Of a stretch of 64,000 nucleotides of DNA, positions 27,001 through 36,044 are shown piece by piece. The notes under the pieces were generated by a model, which saw only the letters and a list, made by a program, of their open reading frames with translations, ran no database searches and was not told the origin of the DNA. Origin of the DNA: Capitulum mitella (taxonomy: Eukaryota; Arthropoda; Thecostraca; Pollicipedomorpha; Pollicipedidae); the NCBI GenBank assembly GCA_030062745.1, contig CP099853.1, positions 1,364,001 to 1,428,000 on the forward strand, in the 5' to 3' direction. Numbering within the stretch: the first letter of the stretch is position 1; each line of letters starts with the position of its first letter. The position numbers and the translations under genes are program-made.

Positions 27001-30000
27001 ATTGCTAGCTGGCTGTATCTTTTGCTTTGCCGGGTTTCAGGCTGCGGCTGGATGAGCTCTAGTCCTGTCGCTTTTTGACCGGGACACGCCGTAATGCAGT
27101 TGTTTTGCCAAAGGAAGTGTGTGTTCTTTGGACGGACGTGGCGCAGCGGACGACTGCGTGCCGTCGGCTGCGTAAGGTATAAATAGTCGTCGATTGAACT
27201 GCGGAGATATCGACCTCCGGAGCCGTGCAGCGCGTTGCTGGATCCTTGTTTGTCCGGCGTGGTGTGCGGCATCGGTTTCCAGTACCCGACCTGGTCACAG
27301 GTCACGTTTGTTGAACAGCGGCTGTCAGGGGCCAGGCTAAGGCTGCCAATGGACAAGCGAGACAGAGTTACGAGTACATCATTCGATCCGTCGAAAAATC
27401 GTCGAGTTTCTGTGAAATATTTTCTGGAACGGCGTTGTACGGTATATTTTTCTGCTCATGTCAGTTAACGTTACGATATTTTTTATAACTAACTTGTAAT
27501 CTAGGGATATCTGTATGTCCTAGCGCAGAACAATTCCAAAACGAAATCATAGATGATGCAGCCTTATACAGCTGAGTTATATTCTCTTCTTGCCGCAGTT
27601 TGAAAATGCAAAAATCCGCAATTTGGAAAGACACCATTTTACTGCATTCTAGCATCACTGTAACAGGGATTTTTCAAGAACGTCTGGTAGTTGCCATGGA
27701 AACCAGGGTGAACCTAGCTGGCGACGTCACCATTGCGAAGCGAACAGACTAACAGGGAACCTCGATGAATGCCGGCCGGGCCTGGCCAGTGTTTCGGGAC
27801 AGTGAGAAGTCCCCTCCCCACTCGCCGGCTGCCGGCCTGGCTGCGCTCGCCGAAGTTCGATCCGCCGCTGTTGCCAGGCGGACCGGCTGGCGCCTGACCT
27901 TGACCGTCTGCGGCCGGTGACCTCGGCTCGTTTGCGTTATCGAAGCTGTCGTGAGGTGCGCGGCGGCGTCTCAGTCGTCTGCGGGATGCGGGGCTGTCGT
28001 TTTGGGTACCAGAAGCTCAGCTCGTGCAGTCGATAGCCGGGACTTTTGGAGTCGATCCTGTCGTGAATCCTAGGAATATTGCGCGTCACATATTTCCGGA
28101 TTTTGTGTACCTTTTTCACCTCAACATTCAGGTATCTTTAGCTGTTCATTTTCCTTCTCCAGACTTAGGCGCATTTAGCCAAGATATTAATCCGAAATGG
28201 CCCTTTTCTTCAGCTTTCACGGACTCGTCTGCTTTCGGAACGGTCGAATCATGGCATATACCCCGATATATTACGGTTATTGGAAAATGCGTCGTCCTGG
28301 GGCACTTTGTGCCGACAGCTGTTTGCTTTTGTCGTTGGCATTGAGTCGACCTCAGCTCGTTCGCCGGTGTTCGTTATTACGAACGGAGACGTAGAAGCAC
28401 GGATCGCTGCACGTTCCGTGGCGTAGTGCGCGGTTCTGACGACTGCGGTTGTTGCGAACCTGTTGTTTTCCTGCTTTTGTGCCGTATAATTGAGGACGTG
28501 AGGCATCCGGTGTTCTTGGGCTGTTTTAGGATGTTTTCTTCACAGCCGCAGCGCTTCCATTTATCCATGCGTGAGCTTGCGGTAGCATGTTTCGGTAATT
28601 TTTCAAAGCTGGTTTTACCAGACTGAGTTATATTTGGCCCTGCCTCACTTTCTATTGAACTCCGTAGTCTTCACCAACGGAGCCGTTAAGACGAGAGCCA
28701 GTTTCTTTCGATATCCGCACCGCCTTCTCATATACTACTCCTACACAGCTTGAAAATCCGCCTGTTTAGTTGCGTTGTATACCGGTCTCCGGTTTGCATC
28801 TATCCTTTCGGCCGTTGTGCCGACGTCCCCGTCTTAGCATGTCGCATCGTCTGGCTAACAAGAGACGATGGTCTCGTCGGCGGCCGCCGCCGGCCGATTG
28901 GCCGTGCACGTGCCTGTGCAGTGACGATCGTGCACCATGCAGGCGCGGCCTGACCTCTGGCTGGTGAGGTTTGACCTTTGATGCCAGGGTTGAGGGGTCA
29001 CCTCTGACCGGACGGTATTGACGCAAGGGCCAGACCTAGACTTAACCTCCCGTGGTGCGGTCATCGGGTGGCTTTTGGGAATGTGATGCGCGTTTATACT
29101 GCGACAGGACTTTCACTGATGGAGGGAAGAGGTTTGAAGTCTCAATTTCGTCGGGAACCTTCCCACAAACGAAGCGAGAATGCGTTGCCGGTAGTGGAGG
29201 CTTTCAAGTTGGTGTCGTGGTTTTGGCAGAATGACGCTTTAACACACCTGAGATGATTTTTCCTCTGGTCCCGATTATTGTTATTGCTTTCTACATTATC
29301 TGCAGTATAATACGCAGATGGCAAATGTTGCCCATTGGAATGTCAGCTCCGCCATAGTGCAATAGCGTACGATGCAACGATGTGCTGATCCCTGCTGCAT
29401 GAATACAAAGCTGCAAATGTACATCTTAGTTAAACTGAAACACGCCTGCCTTATGGGGGGGGGGGAATCCATGCGGCCGGGCGTGTGGAGAACGAGGCAG
29501 GTTCTCCAAGATGCGGCTGCATTATTTCACCGACTCTCAGTACCTCGAATTCTGTGCAGGCTTCGCGCGTCGCTGTTACCTGGGAATCGAACACGACGTG
29601 TCAGAGGCTGCACCTATGACGCGGACGTTGTGTCGGAGGCTGTCGCGCCTCCGCACTGTGCTGGCCGGTTGTACGCATGCGCGCGCATGGCCTGGCATCG
29701 GATATCCTGTCGCCATGGCAACCGCCTGACCTCGGCCCGGTCGTACGATGGGTCCAATGACGTCGATTGGTACACGCCGGAGGACGTTGCCGTGGGCTGC
29801 GCATGGAATTGGGCCGTCAGCGGCTGGTGTGCAATGCGTTGGGGGTTACCGTTGTCGTCCTTGGTGCCTCTTTCAAGCAGCAATGTTTTTTGTAGATGAA
29901 TTGCATTTCATGGTTACGGCTCATTTCACGAAGAGTGAAACCTACAGCTGTGGTAGTTTAGGTTCTGTGCAACGAATTGGTCAACGCCTTGCGAAAACTG

Positions 30001-31999
30001 GACGGTCGTGGGCCATAAACATTGTAGTTTGCTCCATGTGGCGTGGAAATGGTTGAGAATGGTTGCTAGTTGTGGTCGGCCAGACGGTCCCACCGTTGCT
30101 ACACCGTCCAGAATCCTTCGAGCGAAGAACGGAATATCCAAGCCGAGTCATGTGACGAGCCGTTGCGACAGCTCGCTCGGGTGGAGTGCTGCTGGCGACA
30201 GCTGGTGATCGCTGTCGGTTTTTACGACCGGCGTCTGGCCATGGTCTGTTGCTGTTGAAGAACCTCCGTGCCAGGCGAGATGAGAATTTCGTGCGCGGCG
30301 CGCGCCTTCGCTTTCTGGGGTATCTCCGAAAGTGTTTTGTGCCTTGCCAGCTGTTTAGTCTTACGTCAACTCAGATTTTTCCAGACTGTCACCGTGTTCG
30401 GGAGACGTTTGTGCATGTTTTGGGGCCTAGTTGTTAGAAAAGGCGGGATTATTGACGTCACATGGTCCGAGATTAGACTTTATGACGATGGCCAGACGTG
30501 AAGAAAATGTTCCACCGTGGTCGGCTTTTCACAAATGGACTTGGCTGACATGAAAAAGTCATTGATCAAGTTTCCGTCGCTCATTTTTCTTCAGAATGGC
30601 TAGAAGCTTAGAAACTGTAACCAATCATCTGTCATATTCTTCACTCGTCGTGTGATATGATGTAATACCGGTCAATGAACTCGTGCCGTCCCCAAGCGCT
30701 CCAGAGCACCCGGTCGTGGCGCCACGGAACAGCTGTAAACAGAACACGACTGAATACGATGTACAGGACAACAACGGGAAATCAGTTTGGGCCTTCGCAA
30801 GCGTAAAGTTTGGAGATAAATATATTACGTATTCGTTTTCACAACTAGAGGAAACAGCATGGCTGTCGCGGCACGCTGTACGTGGTAATGTGGACTGTGG
30901 AGCCTCCCCTGTAGGGATAACCAGACAGGGCTACACTGATGCTTTGTGTCTTCTGCCACAGCTACTCGGACTACATCACGACGGCTCGCTGGTTCGTCAA
31001 CATGAACTACTTCGTCCACTCGTTGATGTACAGCTACTACGCGTTCAAGGCGCTGCGCTACAAGGTGCCCAGGTGAGGAGATCGTCAACTTGATGGCGTC
31101 GCGGAGTTTAGTGATCAGATGAGGACACGTTTTTGTGGGGGAGCTAGAATGCCAGGCGTTGAAAGGTGCGCTGTTGGCAAGTTGGGAATGCACTGTGGCC
31201 AGGATGGGGAGCCTTGTGTTCAGGTGAGTGATGGCTGGTTACATTCTGCACCAGTGGTAAGCGTAGGTTAGAATTTCCGAGTTGCTGTGATTGAATAGTT
31301 CACGGTAATGACCGTGTTTGGCAGTTCTGAGTATTTCGTCCCGTCCACTGCCTTCAGTCCGGTATTTCGTGCCAGCAAACTTCTCTGTAGCCCCGTGCGC
31401 GTGCGTCGTGGGGTCATCAAGTATGAGCGCTCGTAAATCCGAACACTCAGCTTTATTCACCGCGTGTCGGCGTTGTTCGCCGTATGTTTGTCTCCGTTTT
31501 TTGGTTCGACTACTGGAAGCATACTGGTCGCCATCTCTGTTGACCTTATTGATCCACAGAATATGTGTTGAAGGTGGCAGCTTACTACAACGGACAAAAG
31601 AGGAAATGTCTCTGAAGTGGTTTCGAAGTGGTTGAATTTGTCGGTGCTTTCAGCGACGCGCAAGATACGCGATGTAAACGATCGTTCCTTCTAGATGGCA
31701 ATGGATATATGCTGTTTGACCTGGTTGGCCTGTTTACTCGCGCCCTTCGCAGGTGGATTTCGGTGGCCATCACCGCTTGCCAGCTGGCTCAGATGGTCGT
31801 CGGGTGCATCATCAACTTCTACGCCTACCACGTCAAGACCAGCGGCGGCGAGTGCGATGTCTCCTTCCTCAACATCAAACTGTCGCTCATCATGTACTTC
31901 AGCTACTTCGCGCTCTTCTCGCACTTCTTCCATAAAGCCTACTTGGCCAAGAAGCCCGACCGCAGCGCCACCAACGGCGCCGTGAAGAAGGTCGAGTGA
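8695..31999 (+). CDS. ELOVL6: ELOVL6/Baldspot-like very-long-chain fatty acid elongase (4 coding exons, full span)
   Basis: Join 8695-9017, 10929-11090, 30962-31072, 31753-31999: 843 bp, 280 residues plus TGA, close to the usual 265-320 for the family. The enzyme is a 3-ketoacyl-CoA synthase that performs the condensing step in elongating saturated and monounsaturated acyl-CoAs in the ER membrane. Visible family motifs are KVPELGDT (127-134), the catalytic histidine box HWYHH (148-152), and [13 protein letters not shown] (176-188). The N-terminal [12 protein letters not shown] resembles insect Baldspot. Hydrophobic segments include residues 35-51 and 67-82. The protein ends in KKVE, a canonical KKxx ER-retrieval signal. 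The start ATG has A at -3 and G at +4. All introns are GT-AG and phase 2. FLHWYHH, rather than the PUFA-elongase version of the box, supports the ELOVL6/3 branch. The orthology call within ELOVL3/6 is inference. Confidence 0.95.
9018..10928. other. Intron 1 (AT-rich)
   Basis: 1.9 kb, GTAAGT to TTTCTTTCAG. It is clearly more AT-rich than intron 2. Only short chance ORFs and loose recurrences of TGATAATGAGCA are visible, with no nested gene. Confidence 0.8.
10929..11090 (+). CDS. ELOVL6: ELOVL6-like coding exon 2 (catalytic histidine box)
   Basis: Encodes codon 108 (part) to 161 and two bases of codon 162. It contains ELGDT, LRKQ and HWYHH, the catalytic heart of the family. The acceptor is TTTCAG and the donor AG|GTCAGT at 11091. 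Confidence 0.95.
14523..14566. repeat. 11-bp tandem repeat
   Basis: Four near-copies of GGTCCGAATCT in a row. Confidence 0.8.
14662..14935. repeat. 67-bp minisatellite
   Basis: Units start at 14662, 14729, 14796, 14861 and 14928 (one unit is 65 bp). The shared core contains TTTTCTCGGTTGAGGGACGG and CGGAGTTCCGCCACTGG. Copies are nearly identical, suggesting recent homogenisation. The 67-bp period cycles the reading frames, producing open frames on both strands that are not genes. Confidence 0.95.
15764..16025. repeat. About 21-bp GC-rich tandem repeat
   Basis: Repeats of GCTGGCCTCTGGTCGCTGTC with variants, degenerating at both ends. Flanking 15.3-16.5 kb is CpG-dense. A 265-residue minus-strand frame across it is driven by the repeat (QRPADSD peptides). 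Confidence 0.9.
17228..17257. other. Perfect 11-bp hairpin
   Basis: TTTCGCACACC and its exact complement GGTGTGCGAAA are separated by 8 nt. No terminator or RNA gene is implied. It may be a relic of a small inverted duplication. Confidence 0.6.
19436..19687. repeat. 42-bp minisatellite, six near-identical copies
   Basis: Units start every 42 bp (19436, 19478, 19520, 19562, 19604, 19646) and begin TGTGTTTGTTGCACCTCGGG. Since 42 is a multiple of 3, open frames appear in several phases on both strands as 14-residue peptide repeats. No homology supports a gene. Confidence 0.97.
21880..22100. repeat. Degenerate GTGAGCTCTG-type repeat
   Basis: Recurrent GTGAGCTCTG or GTGAGCTTTG blocks spaced about 25-40 bp apart, with a C-run near 21927. 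Probably an aged minisatellite. The unit length is not fixed. Confidence 0.4.
24820..24911 (-). repeat. tRNA-like fragment (possible SINE head)
   Basis: On the minus strand the 3' half forms a perfect T-arm (CTGGG, TTCGATT loop, CCCAG) followed by GACTGAC. The candidate 5' end GTCAGAA pairs with five of those seven bases. The D and anticodon arms are poor, so a working tRNA is unlikely. A decayed tRNA-derived repeat is more plausible. Confidence 0.35.
30962..31072 (+). CDS. ELOVL6: ELOVL6-like coding exon 3
   Basis: Encodes residue 162 (part) to 198 and two bases of 199. It includes the [13 protein letters not shown] motif. The acceptor is CTGCCACAG and the donor AG|GTGAGG at 31073. Confidence 0.95.
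31073..31752. other. Intron 3 (680 bp)
   Basis: GTGAGG to CGCCCTTCGCAG, phase 2. No feature was recognised inside it. Confidence 0.85.
31753..31999 (+). CDS. ELOVL6: ELOVL6-like coding exon 4 and stop
   Basis: Encodes the rest of Arg199 to Glu280, then TGA at 31997-31999. It covers the last hydrophobic segments (about 200-218 and 237-258) and the lysine-rich tail ending KKVE. Confidence 0.95.
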
Positions 32000-33974
32000 T
32001 GGCGGCGCCCGCTGGATGACAGTAGTATCGGCATGGGGCGGGTTTCGACCTTGTGCTCGCTGGCCTTCAGGTCAGGTCTGCCTCTGGAGTTCTCCTTAGA
32101 CCGCGTCGTCATCCGCCTTTCCTCAGCTGGCCCGAAGCCGCTGCTGAACTTTTTTGTTTTTGTTTTATTGAATTTGACTCATCCACACCGCAGACCAAAG
32201 ATAATGTATTTCCTCTTTTTGATACGTTGTTAAATTGTGGTCATTTTTCGTTCGCTCAGGACTTCCTCAATGCCTGTCTTTCACGTCCTGATTACTCTTA
32301 AGTTTTTTTTGTGCTCTGTCTGTTCCCATCGGGATCCTGTTTCACCATAGTGCTTCTCGTTTTTCTATTTGGGTTGCACAGCTGCTCATAGCCTTCTACT
32401 TAAGTTTGCATAGCCGTTTGGCGCATGCTCTGGACCCTCCTGGTAACAAAAGGTTCTTGATGTCCGTTTAGGAATATTGGGTAATTGTTAGACCTATCAA
32501 GTCAGCTTTGGCCAGATAGTCTGTTAATCGACAGTAGGTGTGATTTTGGTTGCGACGTCAGCGTATTGGCTCCTTCAAAACTCACGTGCCTTATAAATTT
32601 GGCTGAGCTGGCTACGCGCAGAATTTAAAACACTCTTACTGGTAGCGGGTTTTGTTGGTCAGTCGTTGGAGAAGACAGAAACCGATTGCTGTTTGGCAGA
32701 AGCTGTTTTGAGTTGTTTCATCTCCGTCAAATTTCTTTCAAACAAACGTTGTGGCCGAAAGTCGGCGAATGCTTCTTGAGCTTATGCGGCTGTCAGAGCT
32801 TTGGTACATTGTGTTGTCTGCCAGCTAAAAATCTGAAAGACATTCCTCTTAAGCATTCCTCCGAATGAAACGTCAAAAGCATTCCTCGGACGTGATTCCA
32901 GTGCAGAATGTGATAACACCAGCTGCACGCCTTTAAGAAGTTACGAGCAGCAATCGGCAAAGATAGGTGTGTGAGCGTGAATCGCCTGGAAATGCCGCTT
33001 CTTGACCTCCTGGTACCCCCGGGAGATTAGATAGGCACTCCTTGTGAAGGGTTCGCGCCAGTTCTGCGCGGATGGCGCCAAATGCGAAGTTGCGCGCGCA
33101 GCTGTCGCGGCGGCGAATTCTTTGTTGTTGAGCTGTTCGTGGTTAGGTGCACGCCTGCGTCTTTTCTGTTGCGCCGCCCTCGCCGGCGGGTGGTTTGGCC
33201 AGTCTAGGACCCCGCGTCAGACCGTCTGTGATGCACAATTTCCGGCTGTCCGGCCGCTATCGCAACGCTCGTCCGCTTCAGGTGTGCTTAGCGAGGGTGA
33301 TTCGGAGGGTGTGCAGGAGCTTGTGTAATGCGAGCTTTTACCGTGAGGCTTAATGGCAGGTTAGAGGTTTCTGCCAGTTGTAGGGAAATTAGTCGCACTG
33401 TGTGGACAGCGGTACGTGAAATCCGCCATCCCTTCATAGTTTCCGCGCCGGCCTGGTGGAGTGCCCACTGGCCCCCCGAAAGAAAGACAACTTCTCGCCG
33501 CGGTGGACAGATGGCAGCACCGGTTTTCCACCCCATGTCACGGTCCGAGCCATAACAGAACATCTGGATTTCGCGAAGGCTGATTGAAGACCACGGCCTG
33601 CCACTCTTTGCCGTGGATTCCCGAGTCTGCCGCTGCGAATCAGCTGACTGTCCCCACTGTGCTTGGCGCTGGGTGTGCGGCCGGTGTGGAACTGGCCGGC
33701 GGTGCTCGGCATGGCGCCGCGGTGCCAGTGCCGCTGGCTGACGGCGCGGAGCACCACGCGTTGCTGAGGTGTTCGCGATGCTGGGCGACGTGCGGAGGAT
33801 CGTGAATAAATTGTACTGCGGGCGGCATGGTGCACCGAACGTCGGCGTTTTCTTCGTGAGCAGGCGGGTCGTGCTGGCAGGCTGGACTCTGGACGCGCTG
33901 CCGTGAGAGCTGGAGGCAGAGGCCGTTGTTAACAACCACCCCGCGGATCGGGCGAGATCCCAAACTTCAATAAA
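32000..33974 (+). other. Probable 3' UTR and downstream flank of the elongase gene
   Basis: No coding sequence is recognised. The first AATAAA hexamers on the + strand are at 33805-33810 and 33969-33974, so the 3' UTR could be nearly 2 kb. A shorter transcript using a variant signal is equally possible. The 215-residue minus-strand frame at 33288-33935 has no family resemblance. Confidence 0.35.
33969..33974 (+). terminator. Candidate poly(A) signal AATAAA
   Basis: Canonical hexamer after the elongase stop. A second lies at 33805-33810. Use of either is unproven. Confidence 0.25.
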
Positions 33975-34373
33975 ACTACAAACGATTAAAGGTTTAACGA
34001 CCGTGGAATGATCTCAAACTTGTGAGTGGGATTATGGGATTCTTATTTGATTCTTATTTGAATTTTGAAACTAAGAAGCCCCTTCGGGGCCCCTCTCGTC
34101 GGTCTATTCAGGCCCGGAGGGCATCGATCTCATGCCCCCTCCGTAGGTCCGCATCTGTTTCAAAAAGGTGATCTTGTAAACATGACCCAAACTTGGCTCC
34201 TCCAATTTTTGTCGAAAATTAAAAATGATAACTTTCATGCCATGCATAATCAAAGCGTCCTAAAAACGTTCGTGTGTTTCAGGTTACAACGCTGTAAATT
34301 GTTAGATAAAACGTATGTAGGGTCACATGTGGAATTCCACCATTCTGAAAACGGTTGCAAGACTAACTGTCGC

Positions 34374-34452
34374 GGCCGTGGCCTGATGGATAAGCAGCCG
34401 GACAGCAGAGTCCGGTGCATGACAGGCACTAGGTTCGAGTCCCACTACGGTC
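34374..34452 (+). repeat. tRNA-Arg-like SINE head
   Basis: The 79-nt segment has an A-box-like TGGCCTGATGGATAAG and a perfect B-box GGTTCGAGTCC (34432-34442). Seven acceptor positions pair (GGCCGTG with TACGGTC, two wobbles). The anticodon stem CCGGA/TCCGG is perfect, but its loop is 8 nt. The T-stem has two mismatches, so this is probably a tRNA-derived SINE or tRNA pseudogene. It resembles tRNA-Arg at its 5' end. The GC-rich 34453-34680 may be the SINE body. Confidence 0.5.
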
Positions 34453-34680
34453 ATCTGCATTCGATCCAGACTCAATGGGTCAGCCACGGGTCATGGCGCG
34501 GCCGTGTCATGGGGTCTTTGCAGCTTCGATCCTCCCTTCGTAGGTCGCGATACGGAACAAACGCAGTACGGACTCGCAGGAGAAGACCGCACTGAACCGG
34601 GGCCCCTCCCCTCCTCAGTCGAAAACCTAGTCCGCTCTGTTCCCTCTTAGGCAAATACCGCGGCTAGCTGCGAGACAAAA

Positions 34681-35989
34681 GCAATTCATACTGCCGAGTG
34701 AGAGGTGCCCCTGAAGTTGGAAGTCCCGGCTCAAGGCCTAGACCACGCCCAGGAAAATTCTGAGTGCGTCCCTGCTCTGGCGGCGCCTGAGGTAAAATTA
34801 CTCCATATTTTGGGACACTAGTAGCCTGTCGAGATGTTTTGCTTTGGCATGAACTCCATCCCAGTTGCACGAATACAAAACGTTCGGGCTGAATCCGCTA
34901 AAAAAACCAAGATGTTCTAGAAATTTGCACTTTTAGGTGGCTTGGCTCTTGATTCGGGAAACCTTCTCATTTGATGACATGCAATTTCAGCCAACTTGCC
35001 CTATGTTGCATATTTTCATGGAATGCTGCACGACGTTCCAAAGACCGATGTGTCCACATCGGCCATCCGATTTACTCGCTGAGCTGAAATATGCATAAAA
35101 TCGCCAAAGACCAAACTACAGATAAATGCACACTGTTGTAAGATGCTGCAGTGTAGGCTGTACGTGCATTATGTTGCAAGAGAACTCAATGATCCATCTG
35201 CTCGTATAAAAAATCAGTTGATTTAGTTCCTTTTATAAAATGCATTCACGCACAATCGGAAAGTGCAAAATACATATCTGACCTAGGATGACCTAGCATG
35301 AGATTAGGTATGCTCCATATCAGGTTATATTGTTATGTAATATAAGTCACAGTCACTAAACGTTGTAAAAGCACCAGCCATATAGCAACAAAGTAAAACT
35401 GGACGTCTTATGGCAAACTATGGTTGTCGACATGACCGTGTGACCTCGTTTCCAAATTTTCGTCGGTATGTGCACAATTGATGCAAACAAATGTACTGCA
35501 AGTTTCAGGATGCTGTGTTTATTCATTCCTAAGAAATAAGCGGAGGTAAACACTCTCAAATCAATGGTGGGTTAAGGTCACCAAAAGTCATGTTAGATCA
35601 TAGACAAAGTGGTTTCCGTTTGCTAATGTTCTCATTTGAACCTGAACTGATCTGTAACCAGCTCAGACGTTTGGGACTTAGTCCTTAGTTGTCCGAAGAT
35701 GTTTTCAGTCTCAGGTCACAAAGCCATAGATCGTATAGGTGGAATATATATGTGGACTCATTTGGCGACTGACTGACGCCCACCAGTCAGTATTACGAGT
35801 GCGTCATCACATTCGACGGATCATAGTGGTTCCTGTGAAATATTTTCTGGAGTGCCATGTTGCGCATACCTGCAACCCATGCCACTCGCAGGCATGCGGT
35901 CTGCATGTCAGCGACTGGCATGAGGACCCGACCCGACACGACCTTGTTGACCCGACGCGACCCCATCCCTGCACTACGGTAGGGGCCTT
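34681..35989. other. AT-rich intergenic sequence, possibly old repeats
   Basis: No gene is recognised. Scattered TGACCT/AGGTCA half-sites (for example near 35280 and 35575) and a GCGGAGGTAAACACTCTC motif near 35540 hint at decayed transposons. No termini can be defined. Confidence 0.3.
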
Positions 35990-36044
35990 TTGTCTTGACA
36001 GGACGGGAGACCAGCGCTCTATCAACTAAACTACCAGTCACAGT
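35990..36044 (-). repeat. tRNA-like 5' half (possible SINE head)
   Basis: The minus strand reads TAGTTTAGTTGATAGAGCG followed by CTGGTCTCCCGTCC, very like the D-arm and anticodon region of a tRNA (A box). No B box follows, so it is a truncated or decayed tRNA-derived sequence. Confidence 0.4.

Larger units (their letters stand above)
11091..30961. other. Intron 2 of the elongase gene (about 19.9 kb)
   Basis: Runs from GTCAGT to CTTCTGCCACAG. It holds minisatellites of 11, 67, 21 and 42 bp, several G/C homopolymer runs (near 15522, 16668, 17912, 21927, 26648 and 29455), and tRNA-like fragments. CpG is frequent. Long ORFs at 14133-14750, 15723-16520 and 16587-17165 are low-complexity and I do not accept them. 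No embedded gene was recognised on either strand. Stretches 11.1-14.5, 17.3-19.4, 20-24.8 and 25-30.9 kb contain nothing else I can name. Confidence 0.85.

Noticed and set aside
29575-29600. tRNA gene suggested by GTTCGATTCC on the minus strand (also near 26050 and 23505)
   Set aside because: Only a T-loop-like decamer; acceptor, D and anticodon arms do not pair.
33288-33935. 215-residue minus-strand open frame downstream of the elongase
   Set aside because: GC-rich sequence, low-complexity peptide and no family resemblance; open frames also exist on the opposite strand.
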